Shown: piece by piece, positions 53,369-60,968 of the stretch
Numbering within the stretch: the stretch's first letter is position 1
Layout: every line of letters begins with the position of its first letter
Assembly (NCBI GenBank): GCA_900318335.1
Contig: ONKF01000006.1
Coordinates: 1 to 64,000, forward strand
Direction of reading: 5' to 3'
DNA from: an uncultured Prevotellaceae bacterium
Lineage (GTDB): Bacteria; Bacteroidota; Bacteroidia; Bacteroidales; Muribaculaceae
DNA: 64,000 bases
Translations under genes and position numbers: made by a program
The notes under the pieces: generated by a model
What the model was told of the DNA's origin: nothing
Databases searched by the model: none
Seen by the model: the letters and a program-made list of their open reading frames with translations, nothing else

Positions 53369-54442
53369 ATGAATAATTCAAGTCTAATTTCTGAACTTAA
53401 GCTTCTTGCATCACATTTATCACCATCATCTTTTGAGGATGATGTACAAGAATATTTCTTGTCAACATGCAACAAACATTGCGATGCAAAATGGAAAGAT
53501 GTGCTTGGAAATGCGTATATAAGATTAAAAGGAAAATCAAATTTTAAAATTATGATAGCTGCCCACGCAGATGAAATAGGTTTTATCATTACAAATGTAT
53601 TGGAGCAGGGCTACTTATCATTTGCTCGTATCGGCGGTGTGAATGCAAGTTTTCTGCAAGGACGAGAAGTCGTTATTCATCACGAAAACAGTTTCGTTTC
53701 AGGAGTCATTGGAAAACGTAGAGATATTAACAATGAAGACAGTAATGTATCATTTGAAAATTTGTGGATTGACATCGGTTGTTTTTCCAAAAGAGAAGCA
53801 CTTAAAAAAGTATCAATAGGCGATGTTGTGACTTTCAAACCAAATTTTACAAAAATATCTAATGGTATTATATGTAGTAAATCAATGGACAACAGATCCG
53901 GCTTGCTGATAATGGAGGATTTGGGTAATTTTTTTTATAATAAAGATATTATTCCAGAGATCTATCTAGTGGCAACTGTACAAGAAGAAATCGGTTGTCG
54001 AGGTATCATGACTGCAGTCTATAATGTTAATCCTGATGTTTGTATCATTTTGGATGTTACTCATGCAACGGACTACCCTGGAAATAATAGTAATATTTCA
54101 GGTGATATACATCTTTCTCAGGGGGCAGTGATTTCTTTTGGTGCTGATGTAAATATGCAACTTCAAAATGTTTTCAAAAAAATCTGCATTGAAAGAAAAA
54201 TAAAGTTTCAAATTGAGGTGAATGGCAAATCAAGTTATACTGATGCTGGTAATGCTCAACTGTCTAGACAAGGCATTGTCTGTGGATTGTTAAGCATACC
54301 ATGCAGGTATATGCACACTCCTGTAGAAATGATTTCACTTTCTGACATTAATTCTTGTAGCAATATTCTTAAAGAGTTTATAACAAACTTCCAAAAGTGG
54401 GAAAATGCTCTTCCACTTAAAAAAGGTGAGCAAATTTGTTAA
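53369..54442 (+). CDS. M42-family metallo-aminopeptidase
   Basis: This 357-residue protein has the five metal ligands of the M42 (glutamyl/deblocking aminopeptidase, TET) family in order: His in MIAAHADEIGF, Asp in KSMDNRSG, catalytic Glu pair in TVQEEIGCRG, Asp in ILDVTHATD, and His in RYMHTPVEM. There is no signal peptide. Such enzymes trim residues from the N-termini of short peptides in the cytosol, often as large tetrahedral assemblies. The gene is AT-rich, like its M16 and radical SAM neighbours. Before the IS insertion its ATG stood one nucleotide after the M16 stop codon, so the two peptidases were co-transcribed. Trimming of a modified peptide is inferred from context. Confidence 0.88.
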   Translation: MNNSSLISELKLLASHLSPSSFEDDVQEYFLSTCNKHCDAKWKDVLGNAYIRLKGKSNFKIMIAAHADEIGFIITNVLEQGYLSFARIGGVNASFLQGREVVIHHENSFVSGVIGKRRDINNEDSNVSFENLWIDIGCFSKREALKKVSIGDVVTFKPNFTKISNGIICSKSMDNRSGLLIMEDLGNFFYNKDIIPEIYLVATVQEEIGCRGIMTAVYNVNPDVCIILDVTHATDYPGNNSNISGDIHLSQGAVISFGADVNMQLQNVFKKICIERKIKFQIEVNGKSSYTDAGNAQLSRQGIVCGLLSIPCRYMHTPVEMISLSDINSCSNILKEFITNFQKWENALPLKKGEQIC

Positions 54443-54458
54443 ACTTAATTGTTTTATT

Positions 54459-54593
54459 ATGAACAGTAATATTCAAGTTTTTGATGTCGGTTTTGCTTCC
54501 AAGGAACAAATCTTGAGTTATTATTTCTTTGAAAGCAAATCTATGTTACAGCGCTCCTGCTGTGGTGACGGGTGTCACAGATGGATGGATTAA
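54459..54593 (+). CDS. Candidate RiPP precursor peptide (44 residues)
   Basis: This small frame begins at an ATG 17 nt after the M42 stop codon. The N-terminal ~28 residues are leader-like (hydrophobic and acidic, with VFDVGFASKEQILSYYF). The C-terminal part is short and rich in unusual residues: SCCGDGCHRWMD, with three Cys, one His and one Trp. There is no GG cleavage motif. It lies between peptidase genes and a radical SAM/SPASM maturase, the usual place for a precursor. I do not recognise the peptide from any described family. A perfect 12-bp hairpin follows it. The coding status is inferred from position and composition. Confidence 0.72.
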   Translation: MNSNIQVFDVGFASKEQILSYYFFESKSMLQRSCCGDGCHRWMD

Positions 54594-54613
54594 TTCGTTT
54601 GTGTTTTTTCACT

Positions 54614-54647
54614 TTGGCTGCATGCCTGATATCTAGCATGCAGCCAA
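54614..54647 (+). promoter_or_regulatory. Stem-loop between precursor and maturase genes
   Basis: TTGGCTGCATGC pairs perfectly with GCATGCAGCCAA (12 bp) around a 10-nt loop. There is no T run, so it may be an attenuator or an mRNA-stabilising element that raises the precursor:enzyme ratio, as in many peptide operons. Confidence 0.6.
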
Positions 54648-54665
54648 TTGTTAAAAAGAAAGATT

Positions 54666-55976
54666 ATGGAAATTTCTAAATATATTATATCCACAGAAGT
54701 TGATGAGAGTATTATTCTATATAGTACATTAACAACAGCATTGATTTCAATCGACAAGAACTCATATAACTCAATTTTTATTAAGAAAGATTTCTCTAAT
54801 GAAGGATTATGTTCTTCATTATTAAAAATGGGATTTATCGAAAATTCTGAAGGAGAACAGCTTAAATTAATTGAAGAACTACGTGAAAAAGATATATTAA
54901 GCCCTGTTCAGACTATTGTAGTGTATACGACAAATAGGTGCAACGCTCGTTGTTATTATTGTTTTGAAAGAGGAATTAAGCAGGTGGATATGACTAGGGC
55001 AACAGCGGACAAACTCTTGGATTTTATATCGTTGAGATTTCCTCAAAAGGACCTATCAATTTCATGGTTTGGAGGTGAGCCACTCTACAATTTTGATATA
55101 ATAGTATATATAACTCAGAAATTAATAGAACTGGGCTACAATCTTTATGCACACATAACTACTAACGGTTCGCTGATAGATGAAGACAAAATATCTTTTT
55201 TTAAAAAATATTATAGAGAGTTGTCTATACAAGTGACAATTGATGATGTTGGCGAGAAATATAATAAAATAAAAAGCTACATTGACATTAAAGATAGAAG
55301 CCCTTTTGATATGGTTATATCTAATTGTAAATTAATTTTGCAGAATGATATTAAATTATCAATTCGTATAAACTACAATACTTATGAGATTGATAGAACT
55401 ATTAACATTTACAAACAATTAAAGAGCTATTTTGAGAATGATAATAAAAATAATCTTCGTCTTTATTTGGCTGCTATAACCATGACTGAAGATTACATTA
55501 ATTTACATACGGAATCTAAGGAGGAACATGCTGATAATCTTTTTAAGGCTTTAGCTTTTGCAAGCGAACAGGGCTTATATAATCCTAGGGCAACAGATGA
55601 AAGACAAAGGCTTTTATCTGCATATTGTCTGCTTCCTAAGCCAAGCAGTTGTGCGGCTTGCAGAAAAAATTACCTAACGGTTGATGCTGAAGGATACATA
55701 TATAAATGTCATAGGCTACAGAAATATGAGAGATATAGGATTGGAAGTGTATATAATGGGCTTAAAAAAACAAATTATGTTGATAAATTTGAGGACTATC
55801 ATGTTTATCAAGAGAAATGCAAAGAATGTAACATATTACCAATTTGTCAGCAGGGTTGTTTCGCTGTAAAAGAATTGTATGATCAGGATTTAGATTGTGA
55901 GACAAAGGAAGTACAAGAAGAACTCCTATTGAAATATTTTAAAGATTTGAAAAGGTTGTCTAAATGTGACTTGTGA
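54666..55976 (+). CDS. Radical SAM/SPASM peptide maturase
   Basis: This 436-residue protein has three parts. The N-terminal domain (about 1-85) follows the pattern of precursor-recognition regions in peptide maturases (SKYIISTEVDESIILYSTLT ... SLLKMGFIE). The radical SAM core (about 85-300) has the [4Fe-4S] motif CNARCYYC (Cys92, Cys96, Cys99) and the SWFGGEPL motif. The C-terminal SPASM domain (about 325-420) has CAAC, YKCHRL, KCKECNILPICQQGC and a final Cys before KEVQEE, enough for auxiliary clusters. The ATG at 54666 is preferred over the TTG at 54648. It should install a C-C, C-S or related crosslink on the adjacent peptide; the exact reaction cannot be told. Confidence 0.9.
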   Translation: MEISKYIISTEVDESIILYSTLTTALISIDKNSYNSIFIKKDFSNEGLCSSLLKMGFIENSEGEQLKLIEELREKDILSPVQTIVVYTTNRCNARCYYCFERGIKQVDMTRATADKLLDFISLRFPQKDLSISWFGGEPLYNFDIIVYITQKLIELGYNLYAHITTNGSLIDEDKISFFKKYYRELSIQVTIDDVGEKYNKIKSYIDIKDRSPFDMVISNCKLILQNDIKLSIRINYNTYEIDRTINIYKQLKSYFENDNKNNLRLYLAAITMTEDYINLHTESKEEHADNLFKALAFASEQGLYNPRATDERQRLLSAYCLLPKPSSCAACRKNYLTVDAEGYIYKCHRLQKYERYRIGSVYNGLKKTNYVDKFEDYHVYQEKCKECNILPICQQGCFAVKELYDQDLDCETKEVQEELLLKYFKDLKRLSKCDL

Positions 55977-55994
55977 AATTCTAGTGTTTTTTAA

Positions 55995-57020
55995 ATGACT
56001 TTAATAGATATGGCGGATGAAACCGCTAAAATCCAAATTCTAGATATTCCCAATCTGGTTCAATCCTTTATTGAAAACCATTTTAGTAAAGTGAAAGATA
56101 TGGGTTATAATACATCAGATCCGTATTACCAGAATCTTCTTAAAGATCCAATAAGGAATTATTTTAAGATATCCAACAATACGTCTTTCTTTGTTGGAGC
56201 AGGAGTAACAGAATTGTTCAGAACATTATTATACATTTTCAACACAGGGAGAGTTATTGGTGTCGCTCATCAGTTTACCCCTTTTATCGATTATCTTAAA
56301 ATCGTAGGAAATGATTATACTGCTGTGCAGAATTCAGATTTTTCTTTTCCTTTAGAAGAACTCCTCAATAAAATAGATAATACTCCTAATTGTTCCTTTG
56401 TCATATTGGAACGTCCTATGAAATTTTCTGGTGATTGTTGCAGTTTATTAGATTTGAGTAGAATTCTATCTGGAGCGTTACATCATGGGTTGTATGTATT
56501 GGTTGATGAATCATATGCTAATTATATACCTTTAGAAGAATCTTCTATAAAGTTGCTAGATTTTTTCCATAATTTAATAGTATTAAGGTCGAATGCCAAG
56601 GCGTTTAATTTAGGTGGTATAAGGACAGGTATTCTATTTACTTCATCATTGGATATGACTCAGAAGTTGAGATACTATTGTCGCCCATACTCACCAGATA
56701 TATTTTCTGTAAATTTCTTTGCATATCATTTAAAAATGGGAAGAGATTTAATTAATAAGCTTATCATTTTCACGGATGAGCTGAAAAGAAAAGTAATGTT
56801 TGGATTGTCAAGTAGAGGCTATCAGTATTTACCAACACACAGAAGTGTTCCTATAATTTGTATATATAATAAAAGTTTTGATGTTAACCAGTATTTTGAA
56901 GATGCTTTTGTGAAGACATCAAATTATAATTATAATGTTAGTATTAATGGTCATTCTCTTTGTAGAATTCGTATACCCTATAATGTGGATGTATTGAATC
57001 AGTTTGTTCGTATTTTGTAA
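55995..57020 (+). CDS. HisC-like PLP-dependent aminotransferase (class I/II)
   Basis: This 341-residue fold-type I PLP enzyme is close in look to histidinol-phosphate aminotransferase and threonine-phosphate decarboxylase. It has FFVGAGVTELFRTLL (cofactor phosphate loop), VLVDESYANYI (the Asp and Tyr contacting the pyridine ring), SNAKAFNLGGIRTG with the Schiff-base Lys202, and a terminal CRIRIPYN with the substrate-carboxylate Arg. It lies 18 bp after the maturase gene. With no histidine-synthesis genes nearby and the same AT-rich composition, it probably acts on the peptide product or an amino acid released from it. This is an inference; methanobactin operons offer a precedent for an aminotransferase acting on a RiPP. 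Confidence 0.85.
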   Translation: MTLIDMADETAKIQILDIPNLVQSFIENHFSKVKDMGYNTSDPYYQNLLKDPIRNYFKISNNTSFFVGAGVTELFRTLLYIFNTGRVIGVAHQFTPFIDYLKIVGNDYTAVQNSDFSFPLEELLNKIDNTPNCSFVILERPMKFSGDCCSLLDLSRILSGALHHGLYVLVDESYANYIPLEESSIKLLDFFHNLIVLRSNAKAFNLGGIRTGILFTSSLDMTQKLRYYCRPYSPDIFSVNFFAYHLKMGRDLINKLIIFTDELKRKVMFGLSSRGYQYLPTHRSVPIICIYNKSFDVNQYFEDAFVKTSNYNYNVSINGHSLCRIRIPYNVDVLNQFVRIL

Positions 57021-57470
57021 GGTGTATTGGTATGATTTGTTGATGGTATTACTCTTGACTATCAAAATATATCATTGTTGTCAAGCGGATTACAAGAAAA
57101 AGTGACAGTTTTTTGATGTGATTTTTGATGTGAAAGGCGAGGTTGATGCATATTGACGGTTCTTGTTGATAGCATCGCAAGGCTTTGCATTAAAAGAACG
57201 CGTCCAACCTGATAGCCCGTAAGCCATCAGTGAACCCCGTATTGTGAGATTCTTTGAAAGTCTCCGAAAAAATTGGAGAGAGTCTCAAAGATGTTGGATG
57301 ATTCTCTGAGATTTTGAAAATAAGTCTGAGAGTGATGGAGGATTTTCAGAGTATGTCAGAGAACTGCGTATGCGTATTCCGGCGATATCCATTCACTCAG
57401 TTTAGGTGAAAAACGCCTCAAGTTTTTAAGAAGGCATCAACGACTGAAGCCCAAATGTTGTTCGTAAACA

Positions 57471-57504
57471 AGCCAAATGTTGTTTTTTTTAGATAGATTT
57501 GGCT
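57471..57504. other. Hairpin in the gap after the peptide cluster
   Basis: AGCCAAAT is inverted as ATTTGGCT, preceded by a direct repeat of CCAAATGTTGTT. The remaining sequence of the 57021-57705 gap contains short scattered repeats of TCTGAGA-like words and no coding frame that I can support. Confidence 0.4.
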
Positions 57505-57705
57505 GATTTACACATATTCTTGCCAATTTCAGTGGTGCCTGTTCATCTCTTGAAGATACATTCTCTCATCTTATTCTAAAAAAATCCTCCGCCTCAAATC
57601 CCCCAGCTGCCTTATAAATAACTAAAGAGAATTACGCTCCATTTTTGACAGCTGTCTATAATTGAAGAGACATGCCAACGGATATGTAAGGGACGACAAC
57701 AATTT

Positions 57706-57787
57706 TTCAAGTATCTAAAGCAGCATGTCCACTTTAAATACTTACTTTAAATACTTAAGGATAATGGATAAAGATGAATGGTTAAAG
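57706..57787. repeat. Right copy of the repeat bordering the AT-rich island
   Basis: AAGTATCTAAAG is inverted as CTTTAAATACTT, followed by an extra ACTTTAAATACTT unit and GGATAATGGATAAAG. It corresponds to 50447-50513 on the same strand. It ends next to the stop codon of the GH89 gene. Confidence 0.6.
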
Positions 57788-57788
57788 T

Positions 57789-59972
57789 TTATTGTTCTAG
57801 GAGGTCGTTGTATTTCTGGCGGAGGTTGCGGCAATGGGTCAGCAGGTCCTCGTCAGCAGAACCCTGAACGACTTCCTCGGTCGAAGTGACCCATTTTTCC
57901 TGAAACTTGTCGGTGGCCGTGCGATAAGCGTCCTCAAGAAATTCGTTGCCTGACAGCATCGCCACAGTCATTTCTCGGAAGTAGATTTCCCACCGTTTGG
58001 CATAGTAATCCCACATAAGCCCGTTCCAGTTGCGGCAGGCGTAATCGTTCAAACTGCCGCCCCAAGTCGTGATCAGGCGACGGGCATTCATCTCGTAATA
58101 GTCCTTGACCTTTGGGGTGGAGCCCAAGTCGCGTGCCTGTTGCAGCCATTGGGCCAGGGTCGCATGGGGATGATGGCTGTTGAGGTTATCCAAGTCGGAC
58201 AAGATTTCATAAAGCAGATCGCTGTGAGCGAAAAAGGCCGTGCGGTCGCCCTGCTGGTAGGCCTGGTCCAACGCCTGCTTCTCGGTCAGGAACAGGTCGC
58301 CCAGCAGCTGCCGCCCCACCCAGATGAGGTCGATGGTCATGGCATCGGTCTTCACCTCGTCCTGCATGAGCAGGTAGTCCCACACGGCAAGCAACTGGCG
58401 CTTGTCGTACTTCACAGTGCGGCTTTCCTTATTCATCTGGGGATAGGAGCACGGCAGCGGGGCCGCAAAGTTGCCGGGCGTGATGTCGAGCACGCTGTCA
58501 TAGAGCAACTTCCATGCCTGGCGGACAGGCTCGCTCTCGCGGCCAGCATGGCGGTCGGCCAGTTCGTTGATGACCTGCTCGTCGGTCTTGCCGAAGTTCC
58601 ACGCCTTCTCAAGAATGTATTCATAGGGGAACTGCTGCACGTCCAGGCCCTCGAGCGTGGAGCCGATGCCCACGAGATTATCGCCACACTCGGCCAGCGC
58701 CCGCTCGATGCGCTTGCCCGCCTCGCGGACACGTCCCTGCACATTGGTATTGCCACCGAAGTTGCCCAGGTAGCACCAGATGAACGGCTGTCCGTAGAAA
58801 CCCTCGTGCTCACGCCACATCTCCTTGTACTCGCAGTAGTAGTCGAGCATGGTCATCTTGCCCTGGGGGACACCCGTGAGCATGGCACGGGTGCGCTCGG
58901 CCGTGTAATCCTCGCGCTGGTAATACAGAAACCACGCCATCTGCAGCCACTCGGCATCGGGGTCTACGGCGGTGAGGCTCTCATAGATGTGGCGCGACAC
59001 CTTGTTGAGGTAATCGGGTGAGAAACTGGGCGGATCCACCTCGTTGAACGGGTCGATGCCGTAGATATGGTCGGTGCCGAACAGGCGCGTCTGCTCCTCG
59101 AGGAACAGGCGCTGGATGCGGGCATACAGCGGATCCTCGCTGTTGAGGAAATAGGTACGGTAGGCCTTGTCAAACCCAGCCCAGCCACCCAAGGCCTGGA
59201 TATCGGCATCGGGGAAAAGGTCACGCAGCGCCCCAGGCACATGGCCCGCGAAGGCGGGCAGCACGGGACGCATGTTGAGCGCCCGCTCGCGCTCCACAAT
59301 GCGCTGCTGCAGGGCGGTCTGCTGGGTGAGCCATTCCTTGGGCAAGGGTCCGCACCAGCCGTCGATGTTGGCCATGCGGTGCCAGGGCAGATAGGCTGGC
59401 CCAGTGAAGTAAGACCTCACCTGCTGGTCGCTCATGCCCAATCGGGTCCACACATTATACCACACCGCCTCCTGGCCAGTGATGGCGAGCGGCAGATTCA
59501 CTCCGTTGAGCGCCATCCAGTCGATGAGACGCTCCCAGTCCCGCCATTGCCAGAAAGGCATCGTGTAACCCCAAGTGCAGTAATTGAGGAAGAAACGCTG
59601 CGGCACACGGGCGGTCACCCGCTCGCGGTCGGGTACATCGGGCAAGACTGCAGGCAACTTGACTGGCACCGTGGCATACCACGACACCGTCACGCGGCAA
59701 TAGCGGTTCAGGTAACGGTTCAGCCCCACGGCCATCGACCCGGCATTATTGCCACCGATGACAATCTTGCCGCCACGGCTCTCGAGCGTGAACACATCCC
59801 TGCCCTGGTCGGCATCAATCGGCAGGAACTCGACCTTGCTGGCCAATCGGGACGACAACCGCCCCGCCAGAGCCATCGCCTGCTCCACGTCACCATTTAC
59901 CGCACCGCTGGCAGCCACCGCCACCAGCATCACCATGATACAAATCACAAATCGCCTGGCCATATCCTTCAA
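57789..59972 (-). CDS. Alpha-N-acetylglucosaminidase (GH89, NAGLU-like)
   Basis: This 727-residue enzyme has a signal peptide (MVAVAASGAV region). The N-terminal alpha/beta domain (about 25-115, with VIGGNNAGSMAVGLNRYL) is followed by the catalytic barrel (115-500) with NYCTWGYTMPFWQWRDWERL, LPAFAGHVP, YGIDPFNEVDPP and GSTLEGLDVQ. The two predicted catalytic glutamates, Glu311 and Glu441, are 130 residues apart, as in human NAGLU. A helical C-terminal domain ends the protein. It releases terminal alpha-linked GlcNAc, for example from gastric-type mucin glycans or heparan-type chains. It is probably periplasmic. A second ATG at 59963 is possible. Confidence 0.93.
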   Translation of the reverse strand: MKDMARRFVICIMVMLVAVAASGAVNGDVEQAMALAGRLSSRLASKVEFLPIDADQGRDVFTLESRGGKIVIGGNNAGSMAVGLNRYLNRYCRVTVSWYATVPVKLPAVLPDVPDRERVTARVPQRFFLNYCTWGYTMPFWQWRDWERLIDWMALNGVNLPLAITGQEAVWYNVWTRLGMSDQQVRSYFTGPAYLPWHRMANIDGWCGPLPKEWLTQQTALQQRIVERERALNMRPVLPAFAGHVPGALRDLFPDADIQALGGWAGFDKAYRTYFLNSEDPLYARIQRLFLEEQTRLFGTDHIYGIDPFNEVDPPSFSPDYLNKVSRHIYESLTAVDPDAEWLQMAWFLYYQREDYTAERTRAMLTGVPQGKMTMLDYYCEYKEMWREHEGFYGQPFIWCYLGNFGGNTNVQGRVREAGKRIERALAECGDNLVGIGSTLEGLDVQQFPYEYILEKAWNFGKTDEQVINELADRHAGRESEPVRQAWKLLYDSVLDITPGNFAAPLPCSYPQMNKESRTVKYDKRQLLAVWDYLLMQDEVKTDAMTIDLIWVGRQLLGDLFLTEKQALDQAYQQGDRTAFFAHSDLLYEILSDLDNLNSHHPHATLAQWLQQARDLGSTPKVKDYYEMNARRLITTWGGSLNDYACRNWNGLMWDYYAKRWEIYFREMTVAMLSGNEFLEDAYRTATDKFQEKWVTSTEEVVQGSADEDLLTHCRNLRQKYNDLLEQ

Positions 59973-60094
59973 TTGTTTAACTGTGGTTGAAAACGCAAAT
60001 GTAGCGATAATTCTCTATAAAACATGTGGCTAAAACGCTTTTTTAACCCTATCCGCATCGCCCCAAGAATCCCAAATCCACCCCAAAACGGCCA

Positions 60095-60151
60095 TTTTGC
60101 ACAAAAAATTGTGCAAAAATCCTCAAAAATTGCACGAAAATTTGTGCAATT
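60095..60151. promoter_or_regulatory. Two tandem operator-like palindromes
   Basis: TTTTGCAC-N8-GTGCAAAA at 60095-60118 and AATTGCAC-N8-GTGCAATT at 60128-60151 share the core TTGCAC-N8-GTGCAA with identical spacing. Their centres are 33 bp apart, about three helical turns. The second ends 6 bp before the -7 box of the DUF554 gene. Confidence 0.65.
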
Positions 60152-60157
60152 GTGCTG

Positions 60158-60165
60158 TAACTTTG
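60158..60165 (+). promoter_or_regulatory. -7 element of the DUF554 gene
   Basis: TAACTTTG lies 20 nt before the ATG at 60186, directly after the palindromes. Confidence 0.6.
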
Positions 60166-60185
60166 CGGACTCAAACTCAATTATT

Positions 60186-60890
60186 ATGATTGGAACGATA
60201 GTCAATACCTGCACGATAGTGGCGGGCACCCTCATTGGGGTGGCGCTGCACAAGGGCATCAAGGAGAAATACAAGAATGTGCTTTATGACGCGCTGGGAC
60301 TGGCGTGCTTTGCCATCGGCCTGAATGCCGTGGTGACCAACCTGCCCAAGAGCCAGTATCCCGTCCTGTTTATCGCCGCTATGGCCATCGGCAGCGTCGT
60401 TGGCGTCGCGCTGGACATCGACGGGCGCTTCCACCGCCTGGTGGACCGCAAGAGCAAGCATCCTGACGGGGACAAGTCATCCAACCGACTGGCAGACGGT
60501 CTGGCGACCGCCACGCTGGTCTATTGCATCGGCCCGCTGTCGATGCTGGGACCCGTCATCAGTGCCCTGGAGGGCGACAACACCTTCCTGTTCACCAATG
60601 CCACGCTCGACCTGGTCACAGCGACCATATTCGGCTCGACTTACGGTATCGGCATGCTGCTGGCGGCGCCCGCGCTGTTCCTGTGGCAGGGCATGTTCTA
60701 TTGCATCGCCATGATCTCGAGCACGGCGGTGAGCGAGGCACTGATGGCCGAGTTGCTCATCGTGGGCGGCCTGCTCATCACGGGTTCGGGGCTGTCGCTG
60801 CTGCGCATCAAGGACTGCCACGTGCTCAACATGCTTCCCGCGTTGCTCGTCCCGCCCCTGTGGTACCTGCTTATGGCAATAATCGGTTAA
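60186..60890 (+). CDS. DUF554 membrane protein
   Basis: This 234-residue protein has about seven membrane helices and the family start MIGTIVNTCTIVAGTLIGVA. Other family marks are GLNAVVTNLP, an acidic loop DIDGRFHRLVDRKSK, then YCIGPLSMLGPVISAL. The family (YdfK/YqgA type) is of unknown function. The ATG at 60186, after the promoter, is chosen over the longer frame from 60024, which would run through the palindromes and the -7 box. Confidence 0.88.
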   Translation: MIGTIVNTCTIVAGTLIGVALHKGIKEKYKNVLYDALGLACFAIGLNAVVTNLPKSQYPVLFIAAMAIGSVVGVALDIDGRFHRLVDRKSKHPDGDKSSNRLADGLATATLVYCIGPLSMLGPVISALEGDNTFLFTNATLDLVTATIFGSTYGIGMLLAAPALFLWQGMFYCIAMISSTAVSEALMAELLIVGGLLITGSGLSLLRIKDCHVLNMLPALLVPPLWYLLMAIIG

Positions 60891-60929
60891 TAATGGGAGA
60901 AACATTGTGAGCAATCATCTTTTTTTCAC

Positions 60930-60937
60930 TATCTTTG
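60930..60937 (+). promoter_or_regulatory. -7 element of the phospholipase gene
   Basis: TATCTTTG matches TAnnTTTG, 31 nt before the start codon. Confidence 0.55.
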
Positions 60938-60968
60938 TCGCTTAAATCATAAAGAAACTCATAAAGTA

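Noticed and set aside
55995-57020. Histidine or cobalamin biosynthesis gene (hisC/cobD) in its usual role
   Set aside because: No other histidine or cobalamin genes are near, and composition and spacing tie it to the radical SAM gene. The primary role cannot be excluded by sequence alone.
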